A stretch of 64,000 nucleotides of DNA from JBCCTX01 sp965263105 (GCA_965263105.1 CBDHGL010000002.1:1-64000); one strand, 5' to 3'; positions 1 through 9,106 are shown, counted from the stretch's first letter. Numbers and translations: made by a program. The notes: generated by a model from the letters alone, not told the origin.

Positions 1-1408
1 TCTGAAATGGCAGGTCGATATTTGTGGCCGTGGACAAAGTAGATTCCACTGCGCCTGGTTCAGGGGCTGGCCCCATAAAAGGAAATCCAATGTCTGTTCC
101 GGCATTCATCAAAGCACTGGAAGGATCTATTGCCATGAAGTCGATATCCGGCAAGCTGCCATCTGAATTGCGTTGAGCCATTAACTGGGACTCATCCAGG
201 CTGATGAAGTCTGCACTTGAAAGGCTGAGGTTCATATCAAATGAATTGGTAAGAAGGGTATTCTGAGCGCTGTCCAGAAAAGCCGTTTCTCCTGAACGGC
301 CCCGATAGCTCAGGTTGTTTTTGAGGACATGATTGTATCCATTCACATTGATATTTTGAGACTGGGGGCTTTCCCTATTCACCATATTAAAGTTGAAAGC
401 ATTCTTGTAGCCTGTATTATTCAGCCAGATGTTTCCATTCAGGTGGTGATTGGCATAAAAGCCATTCGCCTTATTTTCTACGGCGATACAAAAACTTACC
501 GTATTCACAGGGATAGGATCCGGAATTTTTGAAGCTTCATCATACGCATATCCACCGATTTTAAAACCCGTACCATCTCCCAAATTCTGAAAAGATGGGG
601 AGTAGCCATTGTACATTGCCCAACAGCTATCAAAAGTGATTCCCGCAGCCGAACGGATGCAATCAAAGCCATCATCGCTATTGAACCATGCCCGGCAGCC
701 CTTGAAGACATTTCCAGTCCCAGCGGCATTAGGATGGCAACCAAATCCATCTGTATTTCCCCCTTTACCATCTTCTGAAACATCATCATGGTTGTTATAG
801 GCATCACAATTGAGAAAGAGGTTATTCCCGCCGCGACGATGCCTCAGGCCTGTGCCCGTGTTATCGTGTATGCTAAGTTGCTCGAAAATATTGTGGTTCC
901 CCCAACTGTACACTCCATAAGATTCCGTATGCGTTGTAATGGTCACTTGAATTCCTGTTATCTCAATCCCTTTGAGGTGGACATAATCGGCCTCTACCCA
1001 AAATCCGACTACTCTCTGATTGGAAGGGGCGACATCGCTAAAGTCAAAATGTGGCGTTTCCCCCGGATAGGCCCAATAATTGATTTTTTCCTCTGGCGCC
1101 CCATCCTTGTCTAGAAAACTAATGCAGGCGAACAAGTTTTGCTCTACTTTTGAAATATCAATTTCCCTGAGTAGATAGGTTCCCCCCCGCAAGTAAACGG
1201 TATCTCCCGGATTGGCTTCCTTTTGTGCTCTCTGTACAGACCAGAAAGGACTAGCCATGGTGCCGTCATTGTCATCGTCTCCGTCCGGCGAAACAAATAG
1301 TTGTTTTGCCAGGACTGAGCCTGTTATTATTGTCAAAAAAGTGAACATGAGAATCGGAACCAAGCAATGTGTAACTAAGAGGTAGTGCTTTCTTCTATCC
1401 ATTTTCAT
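1..1408 (-). CDS. Pectate lyase-like secreted protein, PL9-type right-handed beta-helix (partial)
   Basis: The frame is open for 469 codons from an ATG at 1408 (a second in-frame ATG lies at 1402) and runs off the left window edge, so the C-terminus is missing. Residues 1-34 form a signal peptide: a basic start, a long hydrophobic stretch and a cut after SVLA. The mature start KQLFVSPDGDDDNDGT and the GDTVYLRGGTY segment are typical openings of parallel beta-helix enzymes. The central GNTDGFGCH, then GCRAWFNSDDGFD, match the asparagine/aspartate-rich calcium-binding signature I know from polysaccharide lyase family 9 (pectate/rhamnogalacturonan lyases). It should cleave an acidic polysaccharide outside the cytoplasm by beta-elimination. 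The gene diverges from another carbohydrate-active-looking gene at 1627. Family assignment is good; the exact substrate is inference. Confidence 0.82.
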   Translation of the reverse strand, partial: MKMDRRKHYLLVTHCLVPILMFTFLTIITGSVLAKQLFVSPDGDDDNDGTMASPFWSVQRAQKEANPGDTVYLRGGTYLLREIDISKVEQNLFACISFLDKDGAPEEKINYWAYPGETPHFDFSDVAPSNQRVVGFWVEADYVHLKGIEITGIQVTITTHTESYGVYSWGNHNIFEQLSIHDNTGTGLRHRRGGNNLFLNCDAYNNHDDVSEDGKGGNTDGFGCHPNAAGTGNVFKGCRAWFNSDDGFDCIRSAAGITFDSCWAMYNGYSPSFQNLGDGTGFKIGGYAYDEASKIPDPIPVNTVSFCIAVENKANGFYANHHLNGNIWLNNTGYKNAFNFNMVNRESPQSQNINVNGYNHVLKNNLSYRGRSGETAFLDSAQNTLLTNSFDMNLSLSSADFISLDESQLMAQRNSDGSLPDIDFMAIDPSSALMNAGTDIGFPFMGPAPEPGAVESTLSTATNIDLPFQ

Positions 1409-1459
1409 TGCAATAAATAATCATGGGTATCCTTCTCCCTACAAAGAGAGGAAATTGTA

Positions 1460-1481
1460 CAAAAATAACAAGGGAATTCCC
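1460..1481 (-). promoter_or_regulatory. Candidate promoter -7 box for the PL9 gene, with palindrome
   Basis: On the minus strand, TATTTTTG at 1467-1460 matches the Bacteroidota -7 consensus TAnnTTTG and would give a leader of roughly 45 nt. No TTG stands 19 bases upstream. A perfect palindrome GGGAATTCCC (1472-1481) lies just upstream of the box, where a regulator could bind. Seen by eye only. Confidence 0.35.
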
Positions 1482-1626
1482 CTGGATTCCTATTTATGCG
1501 CATGTATTTTGGATAGATAATGGTTAGATTCCCTAAAATAGCGCTTGTTCTTGGCAGGGCAAAATCCTTGAAAAATCCCCTGTTTTGTCCTTTGCTGCAA
1601 ATAGAAAAGAATAAAAAATTAAAATA

Positions 1627-3396
1627 ATGAGTAGAGAAGAGTTTCTAAAAACAAGTTCTCTGGGGGTTTTAGCTGCATTTGACCTCCAAAATCTCTATCG
1701 AGAATCACCCATTGACTCAGGTTCAATTGATGAATTAATGTTAAATCGCTTGGTGAAAGCCAATGATAAATCGGTTGAGCGATTCCTTCAAATGATATCA
1801 TCCCCCCCAAAGAGGCAATACTACCGCAACTATAGCGAAGCATTTTCCATCTTTACAGCTGCATTTTCTCATCCTAAGTCATCTTATTATGAATCCCAAA
1901 CTGTTCTAACAGCCTTGAACGGAATTATTGACAAATTAATCGCCTTACAGTATCCTGATGGTACGCTTGACTCCGGAGGGAATAGGCAATCTCCTCCAGA
2001 TACCGCATTTTTATTGGATTCATTGTGTCCTGCGGCTATCATACTCAAGGAGAAAGAGGCCAAAGAAGTGCTTTCATTAAGAACTAAGCTTGATGAATTC
2101 TTATTAGCAGCAGGGGAGGGAATTAGAACAGGGGGAGTTCATACGCCTAACCACAGATGGGAAATATGCTCTATTTTAGCCAAACTGTTCAAAATATACG
2201 GAGATAAAAAGTACGTAGATAGGATAGATGAATGGTTGGCTGAAGGAGTCTATCAAAATTCAGATGGGAATTATCCCGAAAGAAGCAGGAACTATGCAGT
2301 TGTTGAAAATCAGGCCTTCATCTCAATCGCTGATACATTGAATCGCCCGGAATTTTTTCAAATAGTTTCCAGGAACTTAGTTTCTAATTTTTATTATATG
2401 GAATTAGATGGGGAATTGGTGAGTTTAGACTCAAGAAGACAAGATCAATTCAAACCCATATCAAGCTGGAAAACTTATCTCCCCTACAGATTTATGGCCA
2501 TTCATAGTAACAACCATTTTTTTGCTTCGATCGCACGAGAAATTGAACGTTTTGATCAGTTCGAGAGGCATGTCCTGAGCAAAGCCTTACCTCACTTTAT
2601 GAGCAATTCCACTCTCATGAGGGAAATGCCCAAAGGCACAACTTTACCAGCTACCTTCACCAAACACTTTAAGGAATCAAACCTGGTGAGAATAAAAAGA
2701 GGAGATATTAGCGCTTCCATTTTTGGGGGCAATGATATACCCCTTACTGTGGCCTCAGGAAGATCCTGCAACCCCACCTTCTTCACCTTCAGAAAGGGGG
2801 CTGCCATTCTGAAATATGCGCGTCTTTCAACTTCTTTCTTTAATACAGGGTATGTGAGAAGTGATGGCCTTAAAAAGGAAGGGAGTAGATATACCCTGTA
2901 TGAAAAGAAAGAGGCCTATTATTACGACCCCATGCCTGAAAATAAACAAAATGAAAAAGGTGATTATAAGCTAAATCCATCCCTTGATGGAAGATTTTGG
3001 AGCAAAATGGATTTTGAATCAAGACCCAAAAAAACATTGACATTGGAATCGAAAATTGTCATCGAAGAAGGGGAAAATTCCTTCAAGATTGATATGGATA
3101 TAAATGGAACTGACAATGTGGAGGTTACCTTGGAACTTTGTTTTAAAGATGGGGGGAAACTTGAAGGGGTATGGAAGGATGAAAATGAGAAAGACTTCTT
3201 CTTACAAGAGGGTTTTGCAACATATACCTTTGGAAAGGATACAATAGAAGTGGGCCCTGGAAAACATGAACATTTAAATATTTCTGGATTAGATGGAGAA
3301 GTTTATTCGACCCATTTCGGGTCCATTAAAGGCGAGGGGCTGCACCTATATATTACAGGTTTAGTCCCATTCAAACACTCCATAACTATTAGATAG
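1627..3396 (+). CDS. Secreted polysaccharide-degradation-like protein (alpha-toroid plus beta-sandwich)
   Basis: 589 residues. The N-terminus, MSREEFLKTSSLGVLAAF, looks like a twin-arginine signal (SRRxFLK) in which the second arginine has become glutamate. Residues about 75-330 are helix-rich and contain GGVHTPNHRW and NYPERSRNYAVVENQ; residues about 380-589 are beta-rich. This arrangement recalls heparinase II/III-like and related lyases with an alpha/alpha-toroid followed by a beta-sandwich, but I cannot place it in a named family. It diverges from the PL9-like gene, which supports a role in polysaccharide use. Its AT-rich composition differs from the GC-richer gene at 3771, so it may have been acquired by transfer. 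A stop just before the ATG fixes the start. Function is tentative; the reading frame is secure. Confidence 0.75.
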   Translation: MSREEFLKTSSLGVLAAFDLQNLYRESPIDSGSIDELMLNRLVKANDKSVERFLQMISSPPKRQYYRNYSEAFSIFTAAFSHPKSSYYESQTVLTALNGIIDKLIALQYPDGTLDSGGNRQSPPDTAFLLDSLCPAAIILKEKEAKEVLSLRTKLDEFLLAAGEGIRTGGVHTPNHRWEICSILAKLFKIYGDKKYVDRIDEWLAEGVYQNSDGNYPERSRNYAVVENQAFISIADTLNRPEFFQIVSRNLVSNFYYMELDGELVSLDSRRQDQFKPISSWKTYLPYRFMAIHSNNHFFASIAREIERFDQFERHVLSKALPHFMSNSTLMREMPKGTTLPATFTKHFKESNLVRIKRGDISASIFGGNDIPLTVASGRSCNPTFFTFRKGAAILKYARLSTSFFNTGYVRSDGLKKEGSRYTLYEKKEAYYYDPMPENKQNEKGDYKLNPSLDGRFWSKMDFESRPKKTLTLESKIVIEEGENSFKIDMDINGTDNVEVTLELCFKDGGKLEGVWKDENEKDFFLQEGFATYTFGKDTIEVGPGKHEHLNISGLDGEVYSTHFGSIKGEGLHLYITGLVPFKHSITIR

Positions 3397-3770
3397 AAAG
3401 ATGATGAGCAAGGGGGCAAACATAATTTAACATGAATTTTGGATAAGAAACTAGGATAAAACTACAAACTTAAGTGTGTAGGCCTGCAAAATTCGTTGGG
3501 AACCGGGGGGGCTTTACTGTTGTCAGGAATTTTGCGATTTTTGGTGCTACGTTTTTCTAAAAAAGGTAGCTAAATCATCAATGAAAGAAAAATAGTTATC
3601 CATAACTCAAATTATTTAGGTTCCATCCAACCCGGATTCAGTTTTCCATAACTAACTAGCCAAAAAGATTTGAGCATTCCATTGTCAAATATTTGATCTT
3701 ATTTTCTGTCTACCAGCCATAAAATCAAAATCCTCAGAAAAGAAACAGACTTAAACAAAACTCTTTACGT
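3397..3770. other. Intergenic region, no gene seen
   Basis: 374 bases without a convincing ORF. A 9-bp inverted repeat, GCAAAATTC at 3486-3494 and GAATTTTGC at 3527-3535, is separated by 32 bases; it is not followed by a T run and I do not assign it a role. Confidence 0.4.
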
Positions 3771-4757
3771 ATGAACTACCGCACCTTAGGCAAAACCGGC
3801 CTCAACGTATCAGAACTCAGCCTAGGCACCTGGCAAGTGGGAGGCAAATGGGGCAGTGGCTTTGATGAGAAGAACGCCGAACGCATCCTCAACGAGGCCA
3901 TAGACCAGGGCATCAACTTCATCGATACGGCCGATGTCTATGAAAACCGGCAATCCGAAGCGGCCGTAGGGCGCATCATTCGATCGCGCTCAGAGGAGGT
4001 CTATATCGCGACCAAATGCGGGAGGTTCATCAGCCCCCATACGAATGAAGGCTATCAGCCCCAAGTGCTTCGGGAATACGTGGAGCAGAGCTTGCGCAAT
4101 ACCGGGCTGGAACGCATCGACCTGATTCAGCTACACTGCCCTCCAACCGAAGTCTACTACCGCCAGGAGATTTTTGAAGCGTTTGAGAAAATGCAGCAGG
4201 AAGGGAAGATCGCCCACTTGGGTGTGAGTGTGGAGAAGGTGGAGGAGGCCTTAAAAGCCATCGAATACCCCAATGTCTGCACAGTACAGATTATCTTCAA
4301 TATGTTTCGGCATCGGCCTGCTGAGTTGTTTTTTCGAGAGGCCAAAAGAAGAAATATCGGTATCCTGGCTAGGGTTCCCCTGGCGAGTGGTTTGTTGTCG
4401 GGGAAATATACCGTTAAGACCCAATTCGGGGAGGGAGACCACCGCCATTTCAACCGAAAGGGTGAAGCCTTCGACCAGGGAGAGACCTTTTCGGGCTTGG
4501 AGTATGAGTTAGGGTTGGAAGCGGTAGCACAAATTAGAAGCCTGTTTCCCCAAGAGTTTGACCTGGTAACGGTTGCCTTGAAGTGGGTTCTCATGTTTGA
4601 AGAGGTGAGCTGTGTTATTCCGGGGGTATCAAAAATAGAACAACTCCATTCGAACTTAGCTACCTTGAACCTAAGGGCGCTCTCGAAAGAAGAAATGAAG
4701 GCCGTGGAGGGTATATACAAGGAACTCATTCGACCTTCGGTGCACCATCGCTGGTGA
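3771..4757 (+). CDS. Aldo/keto reductase
   Basis: 328 residues, the usual length for the AKR (beta/alpha)8 barrel. It should be a cytosolic NADPH-dependent reductase of aldehydes or ketones. The catalytic tetrad is visible: Asp52 and Tyr57 in FIDTADVYENRQSE, Lys82 in YIATKCGR, and His122 in LIQLHCPP. The late segment PGVSKIEQLHSNL resembles the phosphate-binding loop for NADP. The first residues MNYRTLGKTGLNVSELSLGT are the standard AKR opening and settle the start. It is noticeably GC-richer than the genes on either side. The subfamily resembles the broad YajO/YhdN-like group; the natural substrate cannot be read from sequence. Confidence 0.93.
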   Translation: MNYRTLGKTGLNVSELSLGTWQVGGKWGSGFDEKNAERILNEAIDQGINFIDTADVYENRQSEAAVGRIIRSRSEEVYIATKCGRFISPHTNEGYQPQVLREYVEQSLRNTGLERIDLIQLHCPPTEVYYRQEIFEAFEKMQQEGKIAHLGVSVEKVEEALKAIEYPNVCTVQIIFNMFRHRPAELFFREAKRRNIGILARVPLASGLLSGKYTVKTQFGEGDHRHFNRKGEAFDQGETFSGLEYELGLEAVAQIRSLFPQEFDLVTVALKWVLMFEEVSCVIPGVSKIEQLHSNLATLNLRALSKEEMKAVEGIYKELIRPSVHHRW

Positions 4758-4834
4758 AAATTGTATCTAGCGCTTTGAATACCCTCGAACAAGTTTTATT
4801 TTATGAACGTACATCAAAGAGCAAAAGTAAAGAT

Positions 4835-5071
4835 ATGAGGTATATAGCAGACCGAATAACTATAGATGACAATATTTGTAACGGAAAGCCAACTATCCGA
4901 GGAAAAAGGATTACTGTACAGACCATACTAGAATTTTTAAGTGCGGGTGAGGATAAAAAGGAGATACTACATCAATACCCTTCCCTGGAAGAAGCAGATA
5001 TATTTGCCTGTCTAAAATTTGCTGCAGAGTTAATGAATCGCCATTATACCATCCATCCTACGGCCGCTTAA
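4835..5071 (+). CDS. DUF433 antitoxin-like protein
   Basis: 78 residues from the ATG at 4835. An earlier in-frame ATG at 4754 overlaps the reductase stop, adds 27 residues with no family similarity, and is less likely. The core CNGKPTIRGKRITVQTILEF followed by YPSLEEADIFACLKFAAE is the DUF433 signature, a small helix-turn-helix fold that acts as antitoxin to DUF5615 PIN-like toxins (VapB45/VapC45 type). It should bind its own promoter and neutralise the partner encoded from 5072, which starts at the very next base after this stop. The pair is AT-rich compared with its neighbours, which fits a mobile toxin-antitoxin cassette. Confidence 0.88.
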   Translation: MRYIADRITIDDNICNGKPTIRGKRITVQTILEFLSAGEDKKEILHQYPSLEEADIFACLKFAAELMNRHYTIHPTAA

Positions 5072-5413
5072 ATGGCAAAATTTCTCATAGATGTCAATTT
5101 GCCCTATCGTTTCAAGCTATGGCAAAACCCTGACTATATTCATCAAATAGATTTAAATGATGAATCAACGGATCAATCAATATGGGAATATGCTGAAAAG
5201 AATAAGTTAACCATTATTTCGAAGGATAGTGATTTTTCAAATAAAATTTTATTGCATTCTCCTCCTCCTAGGGTTATCCATATAAAATTCGGCAACTTGA
5301 GATTGCACGAATTCTATGTTTACATTCATTCTATTTGGGATGAAGTTCTTGAATTGAACAAAACTCATAAACTAGTCAACGTCTTCATTGATCGCATAGA
5401 GGGTATAAACTAA
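5072..5413 (+). CDS. DUF5615 PIN-like toxin
   Basis: 113 residues. FLIDVNLPYRF at the start and IISKDSDFSN in the middle supply the acidic residues of the PIN-like metal site of the DUF5615 family, thought to be ribonucleases. RVIHIKFGNL near residue 70 is also typical. It starts directly after the antitoxin stop, so the two are translationally coupled. The 3' end carries an 8-bp inverted repeat, AGGGTATA at 5400-5407 and TATACCCT at 5415-5422, with the stop codon in its loop; this could protect or end the transcript, although no T run follows. RNase activity is known for relatives, not shown here. Confidence 0.87.
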   Translation: MAKFLIDVNLPYRFKLWQNPDYIHQIDLNDESTDQSIWEYAEKNKLTIISKDSDFSNKILLHSPPPRVIHIKFGNLRLHEFYVYIHSIWDEVLELNKTHKLVNVFIDRIEGIN

Positions 5414-5560
5414 ATATACCCTGAAAGTTTAATACCTTGATCCTTCATTATTTAACTCTTCATTAGGACCCCAAAAGGACTTCTGTACGAGAAAAAACCT
5501 AAATTCCCCTCGCCAAATAGCTACTACACCTAAGCAAACGAATAACTCAAATCCATTTCC

Positions 5561-7711
5561 ATGTCTCTCCTGCTCTCCCAGCGCACCCCATTAGCCCTAT
5601 TCCTTTTCCTCCTAACCCTCTCCAGCTTTTCCCAAGATCCTAGACCCAATGTGGTCTTCATTCTAGCGGATGACCTGGGCTATGGGGACCTGGCTTCTTA
5701 TGGCCACCGCCATATCCAAAGCCCCAACCTGGACCAATTGGCCCAAGAAGGGATGAGACTGACCCATTTTTACAGCCCATCCCCCCTTTGTTCTCCTGCC
5801 CGAGCGGGCTTCCTGACGGGGAGGACTCCCTACCGGACGGGCATCCAAAGCTGGATTCCGGAAGGGCAGGATATTTACCTACATGCAGAAGAATTGACCC
5901 TGGCAAGTCTCCTCAAGCAGCAGGGCTACCAGACTTTTTTGTCGGGCAAGTGGCACCTCAATGGGGGGTTGGGAGACACTCGGCATCCCCAACCCCAGGA
6001 CCACGGCTTTGACCAATGGCTGGCCCTCCATGCCTTCGCCATTCCCAACCACAAAAACCCACGCAACTTCTACGAGGAGGGAAACGCCTTGGGAGAGGTA
6101 CAAGGCTTTACCGCAGATATCGCCGTGGACAAGGCCCTGGAATATTTAGCCGAAAGAGATACCTCCAAGCCCTTTTTTCTCTTCCTTCCTATGGTGGAGC
6201 CTCATTCTGAAATTGCTAGTCCGGAGGACTTCTATGCAAAATACCAGGACTTTACCGACGGAGAGATCGACCTCAGCCAACTTTCCAATCGCGGCCCGGG
6301 AGAATACTACGCCAATGTCTCCTACATGGACCATCAGATAGGTCGCTTGCTCCAACAACTCGAAGCATGGCAACTGGCAGAAAACACCCTCGTCATCTTC
6401 ACCAGCGATAACGGGCCCGTAACAAGCGACTGGAGACGTCCTTGGGAGGTCAACATGTACGGAGAAACTGGTGGTTTGAGGGGCCGCAAGGCTGACCTCT
6501 ATGAAGGGGGGCTACGGGTGCCGTTCATCATCCGTTATCCCAAGCATATTGAGGAGGGTACGGTCTCGGATGAACCTGCTCATGGCTATGACCTCTTCCC
6601 CACTATTTGTTCTATGTTGGATATCCCAATACCCCAAGACCGGGAAATCGACGGCATAGATATCTCTCCCGTTTTTGCGAAGCAGGAGTTGGCTAGAGAA
6701 GAGCCCCTCTTTTGGGCCTTCGAAACCCGCCCGGGCGATGCCATTGAAGGCTATAGCTATGCCGCCCGCCAAGGCAAATGGAAACTCATCGCCGACAAAG
6801 AGCTAGTCAAGCCCCTTTTGTACGATCTGGAGAAGGATCCCTACGAAACCGTTGACCAAAGCTTAGCCCGGCCCCGAGTCGTAGAAGGGCTCTTGGCCTT
6901 CATCAGAAAGAAAGTGGATCAGATCCAGAACGATCCCTTACGGCCGAAGACCCAAGGGGATTCAATCCGGGAAGTTACCTTGCTCTATACCAATGACATT
7001 GAAAGTGTCTACGACCCCATTGACGCCTACTGGAACGATACCCTGGATCGGATCGGCGGCATGGCCTACCTGGCTACCTTAATCAAACAAACCCAAGCAC
7101 GGGAAAAATTATCTTTTCTCCTAGATGCGGGGGACATCTTTACTGGGGCCTTGTCCAAGGCAACGTATGGGAAATTGCCCTTTGACCTCTATAGCCGCAT
7201 GGGATATGATTGCCTCACCCTGGGAAACCACGAGTTTGAGTATGGCTGGGAAAAACTATTGGCTGTCCAACAACGGGCAAGCTTTCCGGTCCTCAACGCC
7301 AATATTTTCTACGAGGGCACCGACATCAACTACGGCCAGCCCTATACCATACTGGAAAAAGAGGGACTACGTATCGGGCTGATCGGTGTCATGGGAGAAA
7401 TGGCCTTCCACCAAACCACCCATCCAGCCAGTGTCAAGGGCCTGGAAGTCCGCCCCCCCATTCCCATCGTTCAAAAGTGGATAGATATCCTGAGGCCCGA
7501 GGTAGATCTGATCATCGTACTCACCCATCAAAACCGATCTGCCCCATGCAGTCGGACAAGGAGGCAGATCCCAGCGTACAACGGGGCTTCGACGAAGACT
7601 ATGCCATGGCCGGAGCCTTGCGAGGCGCCGACCTTATCTTGGGCGGACATTCCGACAATGGCCTCTGGCAGCCCGTCCAGCATCCTGAGACAGGGACCCT
7701 CATCGGCTTGA
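5561..7711 (+). CDS. Sulfatase fused to 5'-nucleotidase-type metallophosphatase (first part, frame broken near 7545)
   Basis: A signal peptide (residues 1-25) precedes a full type I sulfatase domain at about 29-450. ILADDLGYGDLASYG gives the calcium-binding aspartates, CSPAR (Cys77) is the formylglycine motif and LSGKWH follows. From about residue 465 a second domain begins, LLYTNDIESVYDP, with LLDAGDIF and LTLGNHEFEYG, the metal-binding motifs of the calcineurin-like half of a 5'-nucleotidase. After LTHQNRSAP (about residue 661) the frame leaves the family, and the last 50 or so residues are out-of-frame translation. The rest of the phosphatase continues in another frame from 7546. One missing C in the CCCC run at 7542-7545 would explain this. 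It is GC-rich. The enzyme would be periplasmic or exported and act on sulfated, and possibly phosphorylated, substrates. Whether the break is real or a sequencing error cannot be decided here. Confidence 0.85.
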   Translation: MSLLLSQRTPLALFLFLLTLSSFSQDPRPNVVFILADDLGYGDLASYGHRHIQSPNLDQLAQEGMRLTHFYSPSPLCSPARAGFLTGRTPYRTGIQSWIPEGQDIYLHAEELTLASLLKQQGYQTFLSGKWHLNGGLGDTRHPQPQDHGFDQWLALHAFAIPNHKNPRNFYEEGNALGEVQGFTADIAVDKALEYLAERDTSKPFFLFLPMVEPHSEIASPEDFYAKYQDFTDGEIDLSQLSNRGPGEYYANVSYMDHQIGRLLQQLEAWQLAENTLVIFTSDNGPVTSDWRRPWEVNMYGETGGLRGRKADLYEGGLRVPFIIRYPKHIEEGTVSDEPAHGYDLFPTICSMLDIPIPQDREIDGIDISPVFAKQELAREEPLFWAFETRPGDAIEGYSYAARQGKWKLIADKELVKPLLYDLEKDPYETVDQSLARPRVVEGLLAFIRKKVDQIQNDPLRPKTQGDSIREVTLLYTNDIESVYDPIDAYWNDTLDRIGGMAYLATLIKQTQAREKLSFLLDAGDIFTGALSKATYGKLPFDLYSRMGYDCLTLGNHEFEYGWEKLLAVQQRASFPVLNANIFYEGTDINYGQPYTILEKEGLRIGLIGVMGEMAFHQTTHPASVKGLEVRPPIPIVQKWIDILRPEVDLIIVLTHQNRSAPCSRTRRQIPAYNGASTKTMPWPEPCEAPTLSWADIPTMASGSPSSILRQGPSSA

Positions 7712-8442
7712 CCTTTGGTCAAGGAAAATACCTGGGCTATATGAAACTCGAAGTGAATACCGCCGCCAAAAAGGTTCACCTCAAGGAGGGGAAATTGATT
7801 CCTGTTATGTCTGATCGCCTACAACCCGACCCTCAGATAGTGGGACTGATCGAGCAAGCGAGAAGTGAGCACCCTCGCCTTACCCAAGTAATCGGTCAAA
7901 ATGCCCATACAGGCTTCCGCAAGTACTACGACGAGTCCAATTTGGGGAACTTCATGGCAGACGTCATCCGAGCGGGAGCCCAGACTGACATCGGCCTGGT
8001 CAATCCGGGAAGTATACGCGCAGACCTGGATGTGGGCGACATTACGGTAGAGGAAATCGTCAATATCTATCCCTTCGTGGGGGAATTGGTGAGTGTAGAA
8101 GTAGATGGAAAAACGTTGAGGGAGGTATTGGAGTACTCGGCCAGTCTGTCCTATGGCTTGATGCAATTTTCCGGTTTGGAAATTGAATACGATTTGCGGA
8201 ACCCTATGGGGGAGAGGCTTATAGAGGCTTGGGTCAAAAGAGAAAAAATCCAGGATTCCGGTCGGTATTCTATTGCCTGTAGCGCCTTTGTCGCGGCAGG
8301 AGGGGATGGCTTTGCCATGCTGAAAAGCGGAAAGGTCCTGGCGCGGAGCGAGCAGAAGTTCATCGATTTTCTTCTGGACCATATAGCGTCAACGCAAGAG
8401 ATCGTCTTACCGCCAGTAGGGAGGCAGAAGATTGCTCGGTGA
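7477..8442 (+). CDS. 5'-nucleotidase C-terminal part (continuation of the fusion in a shifted frame)
   Basis: The open frame starts at 7477, but its first 23 residues are out-of-frame reading of the upstream domain; family-like sequence begins at Met24 (base 7546) with MQSDKEADP. It completes the metallophosphatase domain through ADLILGGHSD, whose GGHS motif supplies metal-binding histidine, then gives the 5'-nucleotidase C-terminal substrate domain: ESNLGNFMADVIRAGAQTDI, VNPGSIRADLDVGDITVEE and AAGGDGFAML. Joined to the frame before it, the product would be about 960 residues: sulfatase, phosphatase, nucleotide-binding domain. On its own this piece lacks half the active site and a signal peptide, so it is unlikely to work unless the frame is restored. 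Confidence 0.8.
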   Translation: MDRYPEARGRSDHRTHPSKPICPMQSDKEADPSVQRGFDEDYAMAGALRGADLILGGHSDNGLWQPVQHPETGTLIGLTFGQGKYLGYMKLEVNTAAKKVHLKEGKLIPVMSDRLQPDPQIVGLIEQARSEHPRLTQVIGQNAHTGFRKYYDESNLGNFMADVIRAGAQTDIGLVNPGSIRADLDVGDITVEEIVNIYPFVGELVSVEVDGKTLREVLEYSASLSYGLMQFSGLEIEYDLRNPMGERLIEAWVKREKIQDSGRYSIACSAFVAAGGDGFAMLKSGKVLARSEQKFIDFLLDHIASTQEIVLPPVGRQKIAR

Positions 8443-8533
8443 TTGTTTTAAGTCTTTATCCAAAACGTTCGTCATTTATACATCCTTTTTGAAAATAGAT
8501 CTTTCAAAGTGATTTTTTTGCCCAAAAGAAAAA

Positions 8534-9106
8534 ATGGAGACCCCACCACTAAATAACCTCACGCTCGAGGAATATGTCAAAATTGAACAAGAGACGGGTA
8601 TTCGATATGAGTATCACGACGGGGAAATATTTGCCATGGCAGGAGGAAGCCTCAACCATGGGTTAATTTGTGGCAATGTATTCGGCGAATTGAGAAATTC
8701 CCTAAGAAAGAAGGAGAGTCCTTGTAAGGTGCTCAATACGGAAATTAAACTCCACATTCAGAAGAAAAACTGTTTTCTCTATCCAGACGCCATGGTGATA
8801 TGCGAGGATATGGATCCCTTAGATTTTGAGGCGAATGCTATCTCTCACCCTGTAGTTATCATAGAAGTCCTATCCAAATCTACCGCAAACTACGATCGGG
8901 GAGAGAAATTTTTCTTATATGGCTTGATTGAAACCCTAAAAGAGTACATCCTCATAGACCAGGAAAAGATGCAGGTGGAAATTTTCTCCAGAAGGGAGGA
9001 TCTATGGAAAATTACAAAGTTTACAGAATCAGATAGAGTTGTTCCCATTTCAGCCTTAGGGATCGAGATCCCTATAGAGGAGCTATACCGGGATACACAA
9101 ATCTAG
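8534..9106 (+). CDS. Uma2 family (DUF820) endonuclease-like protein
   Basis: 190 residues. Family landmarks are LTLEEYVKIEQETGIRYEYH, GEIFAMAGGSLNHGLI, then YPDAMVIC and HPVVIIEVLSKSTANYDRG, which place the PD-(D/E)XK-like acidic residues (Asp of YPDAM, Glu of IIEVLS, with Lys in the following helix). Uma2/DUF820 proteins are abundant in cyanobacteria and Bacteroidota and are annotated as putative restriction-type endonucleases, though their biological target is largely unknown. It stands alone between two unrelated genes with no methylase or partner beside it. Start chosen at the first ATG, directly after an A-rich stretch. Confidence 0.88.
   Translation: METPPLNNLTLEEYVKIEQETGIRYEYHDGEIFAMAGGSLNHGLICGNVFGELRNSLRKKESPCKVLNTEIKLHIQKKNCFLYPDAMVICEDMDPLDFEANAISHPVVIIEVLSKSTANYDRGEKFFLYGLIETLKEYILIDQEKMQVEIFSRREDLWKITKFTESDRVVPISALGIEIPIEELYRDTQI

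Noticed and set aside
3486..3535. Terminator after the 1627 gene
   Set aside because: The 9-bp arms are separated by 32 bases and no T run follows, so termination is not supported.
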